Below are positions 17,499 through 25,720 of a DNA stretch of 64,000 nt, piece after piece. Within the stretch, counting starts at the first letter, position 1, and each line of letters opens with the position of its first letter. The notes below the pieces were generated by a model, which worked only from the letters and a program-made list of their open reading frames with translations, was not told the DNA's origin and did no database searches. Position numbers and translations under genes: made by a program. Where the stretch lies: NCBI GenBank assembly GCA_963774405.1, contig CAVZEV010000009.1, positions 124,001 through 188,000 of the forward strand, read 5' to 3'. The stretch is from VRUE01 sp963774405 (GTDB lineage: Bacteria > Actinomycetota > Thermoleophilia > Solirubrobacterales > 70-9).

Positions 17499-18652
17499 CG
17501 TCGCTCCCGAACCACTTGGAATGGGTCATCGTTCGCTTCTGACGTGCGTTCTGCCCTGACTTTGCGCTGCAGCTCGAGCGGTTTGCTCCCAGCCAGGTAG
17601 TAGCGATTCCGGCGCTCTCCCACTGGCTCGAGGAGGCCTCGATCGGCCATCGCCTGCAAATCGCGCGTGGCAGTTTGGAGACTGATCTCGTCGCCTGTAC
17701 CGGCCTCGACGGCTGTTCGGTAGCTGCCCCTGCGGATGCGAAGGCCGTATGCCGAATCGATCAGCGCGGTGGCGCAGCGTTCGGGCAGGCCTTTCTCCTC
17801 GGTCAGCGCCAGGCATCCGTTCCAGATTTCCTCAACCTCCTGGCGCCGGCGCAGCATGGTGCGGACTTGGAGGTAGTGGGCTCGGAGGATGAAGCGGATC
17901 CAGGGACGGGCGTCGCGGTCTGGATTCCAGGAGCCGGCGCCAACTTCGGCGAGCACGTCGTAATAGGCCTGGGTGTTGCGGCCGAGAAACTCCTCGACGC
18001 TGGAGAAGAGCGGGGCGAGGACTCGGTCGCAGGCCAGCACCAGCGTTTGGAGGCAGCGAGCCATGCGGCCATTCCCGTCGCTGAACGGGTGGATCAGGAC
18101 GAGATTGAGATGCGCCATCGCTGCCCTGACCGGAACCGGACTCCGATCGTGGGCGAGCGCGGCCAGCATCTCGGCGACCAGCTCCGGCACGTCGTCGCTC
18201 GGGGGGCCCTGGTAGACGATCTTGCCGCTGTCGTCACTGCGAACGTAGATGTCCCCCGGGCGCCATTGCCCCGGATTCTTGCTCAGGTCATAGCCGAGCA
18301 TCATGAAATGGAGGCTCTTGACGAGTCCCTCGTCGACCTTGGGCTCGCCGGAGCGGGCTAGTTGGAGCACGTAGGTCATCGCATCGCGGTATCCACCCAG
18401 GGCGAGTTGCGTCTCTTGATTCGCATCCAGTGTGGGCTCTCCCTCGACCGCGGCAACGACGTCATCGAGGGAGGCGTTGTAGCCCTCGATGCTGTTGGAG
18501 CCCTGAACGGCACGCGCGAAAGCCATTCGCCGCAGGCTGCCGGTCCATCGACGCGGCTCGGCGACCCGATCGCGAAGCTGCTCGCGCTGGTCCGCGAGCA
18601 GGGAGAGGACTTCGAGCTCGTCATCGCGAAGATCGGGTGTTCGAAAGATCAT
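17480..18652 (-). CDS. Fic family protein (AMPylator type) with N-terminal self-inhibitory motif
   Basis: 390 residues. The Fic core HPFSDGNGRMAR (about 198-209) is fully canonical, so transfer of AMP or another nucleotide group to a target hydroxyl is expected. The inhibitory helix motif (S/T)xxxE(G/N) is present as S52-NSI-E56-G57, placing it with class II Fic proteins that hold themselves off through that Glu. The C-terminal third (about 300-390) looks like a winged helix (ISLQTATRDLQAMADRGLLE), common in Fic proteins that regulate their own genes. It interrupts the acpS-nnr-alr order and has an AT-rich upstream region, so it may be a later arrival. Confidence 0.93.
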   Translation of the reverse strand: MIFRTPDLRDDELEVLSLLADQREQLRDRVAEPRRWTGSLRRMAFARAVQGSNSIEGYNASLDDVVAAVEGEPTLDANQETQLALGGYRDAMTYVLQLARSGEPKVDEGLVKSLHFMMLGYDLSKNPGQWRPGDIYVRSDDSGKIVYQGPPSDDVPELVAEMLAALAHDRSPVPVRAAMAHLNLVLIHPFSDGNGRMARCLQTLVLACDRVLAPLFSSVEEFLGRNTQAYYDVLAEVGAGSWNPDRDARPWIRFILRAHYLQVRTMLRRRQEVEEIWNGCLALTEEKGLPERCATALIDSAYGLRIRRGSYRTAVEAGTGDEISLQTATRDLQAMADRGLLEPVGERRNRYYLAGSKPLELQRKVRAERTSEANDDPFQVVRERRQLSLT

Positions 18653-18716
18653 GATGTTTTGAAAATATCATCAACTCACGTCGATGACGTTTCGCAAAGC
18701 TCATAAGATCATCAGC
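18640..18716. promoter_or_regulatory. AT-rich divergent promoter/operator region between fic and nnr
   Basis: This stretch is far richer in A and T than anything nearby. It contains TGATGTTTT followed closely by AAAATATCATCA, an imperfect palindrome. A further GATCAT/ATGATC pair lies near 18650 and 18707. With a winged helix in the Fic protein, self-regulation here is plausible but not shown. Confidence 0.4.
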
Positions 18717-20186
18717 TTGACCGAGTCGTGGCTCAGGCCCCTCTTCGACGCTGACGGCATCCGCGCGGTCGATCGCTGGGCGATCGAGGAGCAGGGCGTC
18801 CCCGGCTCGGAGCTGATGGAGGCGGCGGGCACGGCGCTGGCCGAGGCCGTGGCCGGCCTGGCCCCGCAGGGGCCGGTGCGGATCCTCTGCGGCAAGGGCA
18901 ACAACGGTGGCGATGGCCTGGTCGCGGCGCGGCACCTGCGCGGCCTCGGCTTCGAGGTAGAGGTGCTCGAGCTGGAGAAGGGCCCGCGGGGGGAACTCGA
19001 TGCGTGGCTGGAGGGATCGGGAGCAGTGGTCGACGCGATCTTCGGCACCGGCTTCAAGGGCGCCGCGCGGGAGCCGGCCGCGGGCGCGATCGAGGCAATC
19101 AATCGCTGCGGCGCTCCGGTCGTCGCCTGCGATATCGCCTCCGGTGTCGACGCCTCCAGCGGCGAGATCGAGGGGCCCGCGGTCGAGGCCGATCTCACGA
19201 TCAGCTTCCACGCCGCAAAGCTCGGCCACCGGATCGCCCCCGGCAAGTGGCACACGGGCGAGCTGCGGGTCGAGCCGATCGGGATTCCCGCCGGCGCGCC
19301 GAGCGCCCCGGCGGGGGGGACGATCGAGCCCGGCGTGCTCAGCCTGCTCCCCGGCCGCGGCCCGCGCTCGACCAAGTTCAGCTCCGGCCAGGTCGTGGTC
19401 GCCGGGGGGTCCAGGGGCTTGACCGGCGCTGTGCGGATGTCCTCGCTCGCCGCGATCCGTGCCGGCGCCGGCTACGCGACGGTCGCGGTCCCGGCCGACC
19501 TCGAGGCGATCTTCGAGGGCTCCCAGGCCGAGGTGATGTCGGTTGGCTGCCCGGGCGGCGACGGCTGCCTGGCGCCGGCCGGCCTGAAGACGATCCGCAA
19601 GGCCTTCGAGCGCGCCGCCGCGGGCGTGCTCGGTCCCGGCATGGGCCGCGATCCCGGCACGGTCGAGCTGGCTCGCGCGGCGGCCGGCGCGATCGAGGCC
19701 GCGCTGGTGATCGACGCCGATGCTCTCAACGCCTTCGCCGGCGAGATCGGCCTGCTGGGCGAGCGCCGGGCGCCGACGCTGCTCACGCCCCACGCCGGCG
19801 AGCTCGGCCGGCTGCTCGATCGCTCCTCCGAGGAGATCGCCGCCAAGCGGCTCTCCGCGGCGCGTGAGGCCGCCGCGGCCGCCGGGGCGATCGTCGTGCT
19901 CAAGGGCGATGACACGATCGTCACCGACGGCGAGCGGGTCGCGGTCAACGCGCTCCCGGCCCCGGCGCTGGCGACCGCCGGCACCGGCGACGTGCTCTCC
20001 GGCATCGCCGCGGCGATGCTCGCCCGCGGGCTCGAGCCCTTCGCCGCCGCCTGCGCCGCGGTTTTCGTCCATGCACGCGCCGGTCGCGACGCCGCCGGCA
20101 GGATCGGCCTGGCCGAGTCGGTGATCGCCACTGACGTGATCGCCTCGATCGCGGCGGGAATGCTCCCCGCCGCGCCGGTCGAATAA
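18684..20186 (+). CDS. nnr: Bifunctional NAD(P)H-hydrate epimerase / ADP-dependent NAD(P)H-hydrate dehydratase
   Basis: 500 residues from the ATG at 18684. It repairs hydrated NAD(P)H. The N-terminal YjeF domain (about 15-215) has LMEAAGTAL, CGKGNNGGDGLVAARHL and the catalytic DIASGVDASSG. The C-terminal carbohydrate-kinase-like dehydratase has KFSSGQVVVAGGSRGLTGA, the dehydratase motif LTPHAGELGRLL and ATAGTGDVLSG. The start is uncertain: a TTG at 18717 would begin close to the usual family start (LRPLFDADGIRAVD) and leave more room for a divergent promoter. Confidence 0.94.
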   Translation: MTFRKAHKIISLTESWLRPLFDADGIRAVDRWAIEEQGVPGSELMEAAGTALAEAVAGLAPQGPVRILCGKGNNGGDGLVAARHLRGLGFEVEVLELEKGPRGELDAWLEGSGAVVDAIFGTGFKGAAREPAAGAIEAINRCGAPVVACDIASGVDASSGEIEGPAVEADLTISFHAAKLGHRIAPGKWHTGELRVEPIGIPAGAPSAPAGGTIEPGVLSLLPGRGPRSTKFSSGQVVVAGGSRGLTGAVRMSSLAAIRAGAGYATVAVPADLEAIFEGSQAEVMSVGCPGGDGCLAPAGLKTIRKAFERAAAGVLGPGMGRDPGTVELARAAAGAIEAALVIDADALNAFAGEIGLLGERRAPTLLTPHAGELGRLLDRSSEEIAAKRLSAAREAAAAAGAIVVLKGDDTIVTDGERVAVNALPAPALATAGTGDVLSGIAAAMLARGLEPFAAACAAVFVHARAGRDAAGRIGLAESVIATDVIASIAAGMLPAAPVE

Positions 20187-20195
20187 CCTCGCGCC

Positions 20196-20660
20196 ATGAA
20201 GACGGCCGCGGAGATCATGGACGCTGATGTGCCCACGGTCTCGCCCGAGGCGGATGCCCGGGCGGCGATCGAGCTGCTGGCGAAGACCGAGATCGGCGCC
20301 CTGCCGGTGATCGACAACGAACGCAAGGTCGTCGGAATCGTCAGCGAGTCGGACCTGATCCTCAGCGACGAGGAGGCCGACCTGCATCTGCCGCACTACC
20401 TCAACATCATGGGCGGCATCGTCTTCATCGGCTCGATGAAGGGCTTCGAGAAGCGGCTCGACAAGGCCTTCGCGACCAAAGTGTCAGAGCTGATGAGCGC
20501 CGACCCGATCGTCGCTCGCGGTGACGAGGGGGCCGAGGCCGTGGCTCGCACGATCGCCGAGAAGCACCACAACCACCTGCCGGTTGTCGACGGCGAGGGT
20601 CGCCTGCTCGGGCTCGTCACCCGGGCCGACGCGCTGGCCGCGCTCGTCGCCGGCGATTAG
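20196..20660 (+). CDS. Tandem CBS-domain protein
   Basis: 154 residues made of two CBS motifs only: AAEIMDADVPTVSPEADARAA with ALPVIDNERKVVGIVSESDL, and VSELMSADPIVARGDEGAEA with LPVVDGEGRLLGLVTRADAL. The middle insert (YLNIMGGIVFIGSMKGFEKRL) is typical of the stand-alone type with an internal helix. CBS pairs bind adenine nucleotides and act as energy sensors. The target is unknown. It lies between nnr and alr with small gaps and is probably in their operon. Confidence 0.88.
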   Translation: MKTAAEIMDADVPTVSPEADARAAIELLAKTEIGALPVIDNERKVVGIVSESDLILSDEEADLHLPHYLNIMGGIVFIGSMKGFEKRLDKAFATKVSELMSADPIVARGDEGAEAVARTIAEKHHNHLPVVDGEGRLLGLVTRADALAALVAGD

Positions 20661-20664
20661 CCCG

Positions 20665-21774
20665 ATGGAGCGGGCACTGGCCCGGATCGACCTTGGCGCC
20701 GTCGAGCGCAACTGCGCGCGGCTCAAGGCCGAGCTCGGTGACGCCGGCGAGCTCTGCGCGGTGGTCAAGGCCGATGGCTACGGCCACGGCGCCGATTCCT
20801 GCGCGACCGCGGCGCTTGCCGGCGGCGCCACCCGGCTCGCCGTCGCCACGGGCTCCGAGGCGGCGCTGATCGGCCGTCGCTTCCCGCAGGTGCCGCTGCT
20901 GGCGATGGGTGCGCTCACCCCCGCCGACCTCGAGGACGCGCTCGCCGCGGGTGCCGAGATCTCCGTCTGGCGCGAGGGCTTTCGCGCCCTCGCCGCCGCC
21001 CGCGGCCGCGCCCAGGGGCGTCGGGTCAGGGTCCACGTCAAGCTCGACAGTGGCATGGGCCGGCTCGGCAATCCCGACGCCGCGGAGGTGCTGGCGCTCG
21101 CCCGCGCCTGCGCCGAGGATCCGCACCTCGTCCTGGCCGGGATCTGGACCCACTTCGCCACCGCCGACGAACCGGGCTCCGGGTTCTTCGAGCAGCAGCT
21201 CGAGCGCTTCACGGCGGTCGTCGGAACGGTCAAGGCCGAGTTCCCGCAGGTCACCGCCCACGCGGCCAACAGCGCCGCCGTCTTCCGTGATCGCCGCGCT
21301 CACTTCGACATGGCCCGCTGCGGGGTCGCGGTCTACGGGCTCGATCCCTTTCAGGGCGACCCGGCCGAGCGCGGGCTCGAGCCGGCGCTCTCGCTGCGCT
21401 CCTACGTCGCCGACGTCAAGCGCTTCCCGGCGGGAGCGAGCGCCGGCTACGGGCAGACCTGGCGGGCGCCGGTCGAGACCTGGGTCGGGGTGCTGCCGCT
21501 CGGCTATGGCGACGGCGTCCGCCGCGGGCTCTCGAACAACGCCGAGGTCTTGATCCGCGGCCGCCGCCGGCCGCTGGTCGGCACGGTCTCGATGGACAAC
21601 GTCACCGTCGACCTCGGGCCCGAGACCGAGGTCGAGCCGGGCGACGAGGCGGTGCTGATCGGCAGCCAGGGCGGGGAGTCGATCCGCGCCGAGGAGGTGG
21701 CGGAGCGCCTCGGCACGATCAACTACGAGGTCACCTGCGGGATCTCGGCGAGGGTGCCGCGGGAGCCGGCGTGA
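20665..21774 (+). CDS. alr: Alanine racemase
   Basis: 369 residues. A PLP enzyme that makes D-alanine for peptidoglycan. The PLP lysine motif is AVVKADGYGHG. HVKLDSGMGRLG and the C-terminal-domain sequence with catalytic Tyr (AGYGQTW) are present, and the second-domain signature VSMDNVTVDLG is intact. ATG at 20665 four bases after the CBS gene. Its stop overlaps the GTG of the nucleotidyltransferase. Normal length. Confidence 0.95.
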   Translation: MERALARIDLGAVERNCARLKAELGDAGELCAVVKADGYGHGADSCATAALAGGATRLAVATGSEAALIGRRFPQVPLLAMGALTPADLEDALAAGAEISVWREGFRALAAARGRAQGRRVRVHVKLDSGMGRLGNPDAAEVLALARACAEDPHLVLAGIWTHFATADEPGSGFFEQQLERFTAVVGTVKAEFPQVTAHAANSAAVFRDRRAHFDMARCGVAVYGLDPFQGDPAERGLEPALSLRSYVADVKRFPAGASAGYGQTWRAPVETWVGVLPLGYGDGVRRGLSNNAEVLIRGRRRPLVGTVSMDNVTVDLGPETEVEPGDEAVLIGSQGGESIRAEEVAERLGTINYEVTCGISARVPREPA

Positions 21775-23195
21775 GCGCTGCCGCCGAGCGACTTGCGGCG
21801 GCGCCGCCGGTCGTCCTCGCCCGCGCTGCGCTGGCCGGGCAGGAGGGCGTCTGGATCGCCGGCGGCGCGGTCCGCGACGCGGCGCTGGGGCGCGACGTCG
21901 TCGATCTCGACCTCGCCGTCGTCGGCGACCCGGCGCCGCTTGCCAAGGCGATCGCCCGGGCGGGGGCGGGGCACTCCTTCGAGCTCTCCGCCGAGTTCGC
22001 GACCTGGCGCGCCGTCGCCGCCGATCACAGCTGGCAGATCGACGTCACGGCGCTGCGCGGGGCGACGATCGAGGCCGATCTGGGCGAGCGCGACTTCACG
22101 GTGGGCGCCGTCGCCGTTCCCCTCGCCGGCGGCGAGCCGCTCGACCCGTTCGGCGGCCTCGCCGACCTCGAGCGCGGCCTGCTGCGGACCGTCAGCGAGC
22201 GCAGCTTCGCCGCCGACCCGCTGCGCCTGCTGCGCGCCGCCCGCTTCGCCGCCGGCCTGGAGTTGGAGATCGACTCGGCGACGGTCGCTCTGGCGCGGGC
22301 GGAAGCCGCTCGCGCCGGCGAGCCCGCCGGCGAGCGCCAGCTGGTCGAGCTGCGCAAGCTCCTCGGCGGACCCGACCCGCTGCGCGGCATGCAACTGCTC
22401 GACGACCTCGGCCTCACCGCTGTCGTCCTGCCCGAGCTGGATGGGCTGCGCGGGGTCGAACAGGGGCCCAACCACCACCTCGACGTCCACGGCCACACGA
22501 TGGCCGTGCTCGCCCATGCGCTCGAGGTCGAGCGCGACCTCGACCGCTTCGGCGGCGAGCGGGGGGAGGAGCTGCGGGCCCTGCTCGACGAGCCCCTGGC
22601 CGATGAGATGAGCCGCGGCACGGCGCTGCGCTTCGGCGCCCTCCTGCACGACATCGGCAAGCCGGCGACCCGCGCGGAAAAGGACGGCTTCGTCACCTTC
22701 ATCGGCCACGATCGCGATGGTGTCGCGATCGTCGGAGAGATCTGCGGCCGGTTGCGGGCAAGCCGGGTCCTCACCCGCCACCTGCAGGACCTCACCCTGC
22801 ACCACCTGCGCTTGGGCTTCATGGTCCACGAGGCGCCGCTGCCGGCCCGCCGTGTGCACGAGTACCTGCGCGCGACCGAGCCGGTCGCCGCCGACGTGAC
22901 CCTGCTGACCATCGCCGACCGGCTCTCCGCTCGCGGCTCCGGTCCCTTTGCCACCGAGGAGGCGATCGAGGCGCACCTCAGCCTGGCCCGGCAGATGCTC
23001 GCCGCCGCGCTCGACTGGCGCCGCGAAGGCCCGCCGCAGCCGCTCCTGCGCGGCGACGAGCTGGCCGCCGAGCTCGGCCTCGGCGAAGGCCCCGAGCTCG
23101 GCGAGCTGCTGGCCGAGCTGGAGGCCGCCCAGTACGCGGGCGAGGTCGGCAGCCGCGAGCAGGCGCTCGAGCACGCCCGAGCCCTGCGCGGCTGA
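21771..23195 (+). CDS. CCA tRNA nucleotidyltransferase / poly(A) polymerase family with HD domain
   Basis: 474 residues. The class II nucleotidyltransferase head has GGAVRDAALG and the metal pair in DVVDLDLAVV, then LGERDFTVGAVAV and the RNA-binding DPLRLLRAARFAA. The second half holds an HD domain (HHLDVHGHTMAVLAHAL, LLHDIGKP), as in CCA enzymes with phosphohydrolase activity. It most likely adds or repairs the tRNA 3' CCA. The tRNA-Pro in this window lacks an encoded CCA, which fits a need for such an enzyme. GTG start overlaps alr. Poly(A) polymerase activity cannot be excluded. Confidence 0.88.
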   Translation: MSAAAERLAAAPPVVLARAALAGQEGVWIAGGAVRDAALGRDVVDLDLAVVGDPAPLAKAIARAGAGHSFELSAEFATWRAVAADHSWQIDVTALRGATIEADLGERDFTVGAVAVPLAGGEPLDPFGGLADLERGLLRTVSERSFAADPLRLLRAARFAAGLELEIDSATVALARAEAARAGEPAGERQLVELRKLLGGPDPLRGMQLLDDLGLTAVVLPELDGLRGVEQGPNHHLDVHGHTMAVLAHALEVERDLDRFGGERGEELRALLDEPLADEMSRGTALRFGALLHDIGKPATRAEKDGFVTFIGHDRDGVAIVGEICGRLRASRVLTRHLQDLTLHHLRLGFMVHEAPLPARRVHEYLRATEPVAADVTLLTIADRLSARGSGPFATEEAIEAHLSLARQMLAAALDWRREGPPQPLLRGDELAAELGLGEGPELGELLAELEAAQYAGEVGSREQALEHARALRG

Positions 23196-23223
23196 GCCGG
23201 CGGTCCGATACGCTGCCCGCCGC

Positions 23224-23442
23224 ATGGCGAAAGAGGAGAAGATCGAGATGGAGGGCGAGATCACCGAGGCCCTCCCCAACACGATGTTCCGGGTCAAACT
23301 CGACAACGGCCACGACGTGCTCGGCCACATCTCGGGCAAGATGCGCCGTCATTACATCCGGATCCTCCCCGGCGACCGGGTGAAGATCGAGCTCTCGCCG
23401 TACGATCTCGACCGCGGTCGCATCACCTACCGCTACAAATAA
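23224..23442 (+). CDS. infA: Translation initiation factor IF-1
   Basis: 72 residues, exactly the usual IF-1 size. A single S1/OB fold: MAKEEKIEMEGEITEALPN, MFRVKLDNGHDVLGHISGK, IRILPGDRVKIELSPYDL and GRITYRYK. It blocks the ribosomal A site during initiation. A longer open frame runs upstream in the cca region but the ATG at 23224 fits the family. The place is odd: infA usually sits with ribosomal genes, here it follows cca and precedes the PqqD cluster. It may be a second copy. Confidence 0.96.
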   Translation: MAKEEKIEMEGEITEALPNTMFRVKLDNGHDVLGHISGKMRRHYIRILPGDRVKIELSPYDLDRGRITYRYK

Positions 23443-23472
23443 GCACCGCAGTCTCCGGGTAGAGTCCCGGCG

Positions 23473-23895
23473 GTGTCCCAGTCTCGTTTCCGCATCGGGC
23501 CCGAGATCGTCCACGAGACGGTCGACGGCGAGGTGATCGCGATCGACCTCGCCGGCGGCAGCTACTACAGCCTCGCCGGCAGCGGCCCGGCGATCTGGGA
23601 GCTGCTCGCCCAGGGTGCCGCAGAGGCCGAGATCGCCGCCGCCCTGGCCGCTCGTTACGAGGCCGGCCGGGACGAGATCGCCGCCGCCGTCTCGGCGCTG
23701 CTGGCGCAGCTGCGGGAGAGCGGCCTGATCGTGAGCGAGGAGGGGTCCGGCGTCGCCCCCGAGGTCCCCGACCCCGGCGAGAAGATGCCGTTCGAGGCGC
23801 CGCGGCTGGAGCACTACGACGACATGAAGGACTACTTCCTGCTCGACCCGATCCACGAGGTCGACAGCGCCGGCTGGCCGCGGCCGGCGGCCTGA
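23473..23895 (+). CDS. PqqD-like peptide-binding protein with a conserved C-terminal tail
   Basis: 140 residues, GTG start. Residues 5-88 form a PqqD/RRE winged helix (YYSLAGSGPAIWELLAQG, then helices to ESGLIVSEE), the fold that captures leader peptides in RiPP pathways. After a Pro/Gly linker, residues 107-136 carry a compact tail that includes APRLEHYDDMKDYF and LLDPIHEVDSAGWP, unlike a plain PqqD. The tail could be a substrate peptide fused to its own binder, or a docking segment. The next genes are an HprK-like kinase, glycosyltransferases and a nucleotidyltransferase, matching the context I recall for HPr-rel-A systems. No separate precursor peptide is visible. Confidence 0.75.
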   Translation: MSQSRFRIGPEIVHETVDGEVIAIDLAGGSYYSLAGSGPAIWELLAQGAAEAEIAAALAARYEAGRDEIAAAVSALLAQLRESGLIVSEEGSGVAPEVPDPGEKMPFEAPRLEHYDDMKDYFLLDPIHEVDSAGWPRPAA

Positions 23896-23898
23896 GGC

Positions 23899-25038
23899 GT
23901 GGGCGCGCAGCCGGCTCTGCGCTCGGCCGGGGCCGACCTCGCCGGCGAGTACTTCGAACAGCTGCTCGGTCGCTACGAGCGAGCCGCCGCGGCTGACGCC
24001 GGCGCGATGGACCTCGAGATGGGCGGGCTGGGGGTGCGGCTGCGCTACGCCGGCGCGCGTCTGCGCGCCGGCTTGCTGGCGCCCTTCGAGCATCTCGCCC
24101 GCGCGAATGCGCGAGATCCCGAACTGACGATCTCGCTCTTCGACACGGCCTCGAGCGGCGTCGAGCCGCCGCCGCCGCGGTGGCAGCCGATCGCCGCCGA
24201 GCCCGGCACCAACCCGGTCGCCCGCCTGCGTTCCGAGCGGGCCTGCGTGCTCGCCGCCGCCGGCAGCCGTGGGCTCACCGCCGCCCTGCCGGCCGAGGGC
24301 CTCGCGGTGTTCCACCTGCCCGACGCGGCGGCGATCCCGGCGAGTGAGCGGGCGGCGCCGATCCGCGAGGCGCTGCAGCTGCTAATGGCGGCGCGGGGGA
24401 GGCTGATGACGCACGCGGGCGCCGTCGGCCGCGACGGCCGCGGCGTCCTGCTTGTCGGCCGCGGCGGCTCGGGCAAGTCGACCCTGGCGCTCTCCTGCGC
24501 CCTGGCCGGGATGGAGATCGTCGCCGACGACTACGTCCTGCTCGAGCCCAAGCGACGGATCGCCCACGCGATGCAGTCGACGGCGAAGCTGAGCGAGGAC
24601 AGCGCCGCGCGACTCGGCGTCCCCGCCGGGGCGATCGATCCGGCCGGCTTCGAGCCGACCCTGGAGGGCCCCGCCAAGGCACTCGTCGACCTGCGCAAGC
24701 TTGCTCCCGGCCTCCTCAGCCGCCGCCTAAAGATCAGCGCCCTGATAGCCCCGTCCCTCCACCCGCTGACTTCCTCTTTTTCCGCGCATACCGCAGAGAA
24801 AGAGGAAGTCAGCCCCGGGGGCGGGCCGGCGGACCCGGTGCTGCGACCGATCGCGGCGGCGGAGGGGCTGCGGGCGGTGGCGCCGAGCACGATCGTGCAG
24901 TCGGGATTCGCCGGCGCCGGTGCGCTCTCCACCCTCGCGCAGCTGTTGCGCGAAGTGCCGAGCTACGCGCTCGAGCTCAGCCCGGACCCCGCTGCGAACG
25001 CCGCCGCCGTCGACCGTCTGGTGGCCGAGCTTGGCTGA
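23899..25038 (+). CDS. HPr kinase-like P-loop protein (HprK-related kinase A type)
   Basis: 379 residues, GTG start 3 bases after the PqqD gene. The C-terminal half resembles HPr serine kinase: LMTHAGAVG, the Walker A GRGGSGKSTLALS, and MEIVADDYVLLE. The N-terminal half is a poorly conserved alpha/beta region. No HPr or other PTS gene is nearby, so the target is probably not HPr; the PqqD protein or its tail is a candidate. Residues 289-305 (TSSFSAHTAEKEEVS) are encoded by the palindrome at 24765-24813, inserted between the strand ending SALIAPSL and the conserved PVLRPIAAAEGLRA. Confidence 0.78.
   Translation: MGAQPALRSAGADLAGEYFEQLLGRYERAAAADAGAMDLEMGGLGVRLRYAGARLRAGLLAPFEHLARANARDPELTISLFDTASSGVEPPPPRWQPIAAEPGTNPVARLRSERACVLAAAGSRGLTAALPAEGLAVFHLPDAAAIPASERAAPIREALQLLMAARGRLMTHAGAVGRDGRGVLLVGRGGSGKSTLALSCALAGMEIVADDYVLLEPKRRIAHAMQSTAKLSEDSAARLGVPAGAIDPAGFEPTLEGPAKALVDLRKLAPGLLSRRLKISALIAPSLHPLTSSFSAHTAEKEEVSPGGGPADPVLRPIAAAEGLRAVAPSTIVQSGFAGAGALSTLAQLLREVPSYALELSPDPAANAAAVDRLVAELG
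24765..24813. repeat. Palindromic element in frame in the HprK-like gene
   Basis: Perfect 15-base arms GCTGACTTCCTCTTT / AAAGAGGAAGTCAGC around a 19-base centre. Its AT-richer arms differ from the surrounding coding sequence. It adds about 16 residues without a stop. Confidence 0.85.
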
Positions 25039-25720
25039 GCCGCTCGTCACCGCCGCGATCCCGGTGCGCGACGGCGAGGCCTACCTCGCCGAGGCGATCG
25101 AGAGCGTGCTCGGCCAGAGCCGGCCCTGCGACCAGGTGATCGTCGTCGACAACGGCTCGAGCGACCGCAGCGCCGAGATCGCCGCCGGCTTCGCTCCCCG
25201 GGTCGAGGTCGTGGCCGAGCCGCGGCCGGGGATCGGCGCCGCCCGCAACGCGGCCCTGCGGGCCGCCCGCGGCGAATTCGTCGCCTTCCTCGACGCCGAC
25301 GACCTCTGGGAAGCGGAGAAGACGGCGCTGCAGCTCGCCGCCTTCGAGGCGCAGCCGCGCCTGCAGCTGGTCTTCGGCCACGTGCGCCAGTTCCTCAGCC
25401 CCGATCTCGACGCCGCGGAGGCGGCGGGCCTGCGGGTTCCGGCGCAGCCCCAGCCCGGCCAGTACATCGGCGCGATGCTGGCGCGGCGGGAGGCGATCGA
25501 GGCGATCGGGCCCTGGCAGGAGGACGTGCGGGTCAGCGACGGCCTCGCCTTCCTCCTCCGCGCCCGCGAGCTCGGGCTCGAGCAGGCCATGCTGGGAGAG
25601 ACCGTGACCCGGCGTCGCGTCCACGGCGCCAATCACTCGCTCCACAACCGCGACGAGCGCAGCGAGTTCGCCCGTCACCTCAAGCGCTCGCTCGACCGCC
25701 GCCGCAGGGCCGCCCCGTGA
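25031..25720 (+). CDS. Family 2 glycosyltransferase
   Basis: 229 residues. GT-A fold: VTAAIPVRDGEAYLAEAIESVL, VIVVDNGSSDRSAE, the GIGAARNAALRAARGEFVAF block and the DXD motif DADD. The family transfers a sugar from a nucleotide-sugar donor. TTG at 25031 overlaps the end of the kinase gene; a longer frame exists upstream but adds no family sequence. The stop overlaps the next GTG, so it belongs to the PqqD-kinase operon. Acceptor and donor unknown. Confidence 0.88.
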   Translation: MAEPLVTAAIPVRDGEAYLAEAIESVLGQSRPCDQVIVVDNGSSDRSAEIAAGFAPRVEVVAEPRPGIGAARNAALRAARGEFVAFLDADDLWEAEKTALQLAAFEAQPRLQLVFGHVRQFLSPDLDAAEAAGLRVPAQPQPGQYIGAMLARREAIEAIGPWQEDVRVSDGLAFLLRARELGLEQAMLGETVTRRRVHGANHSLHNRDERSEFARHLKRSLDRRRRAAP

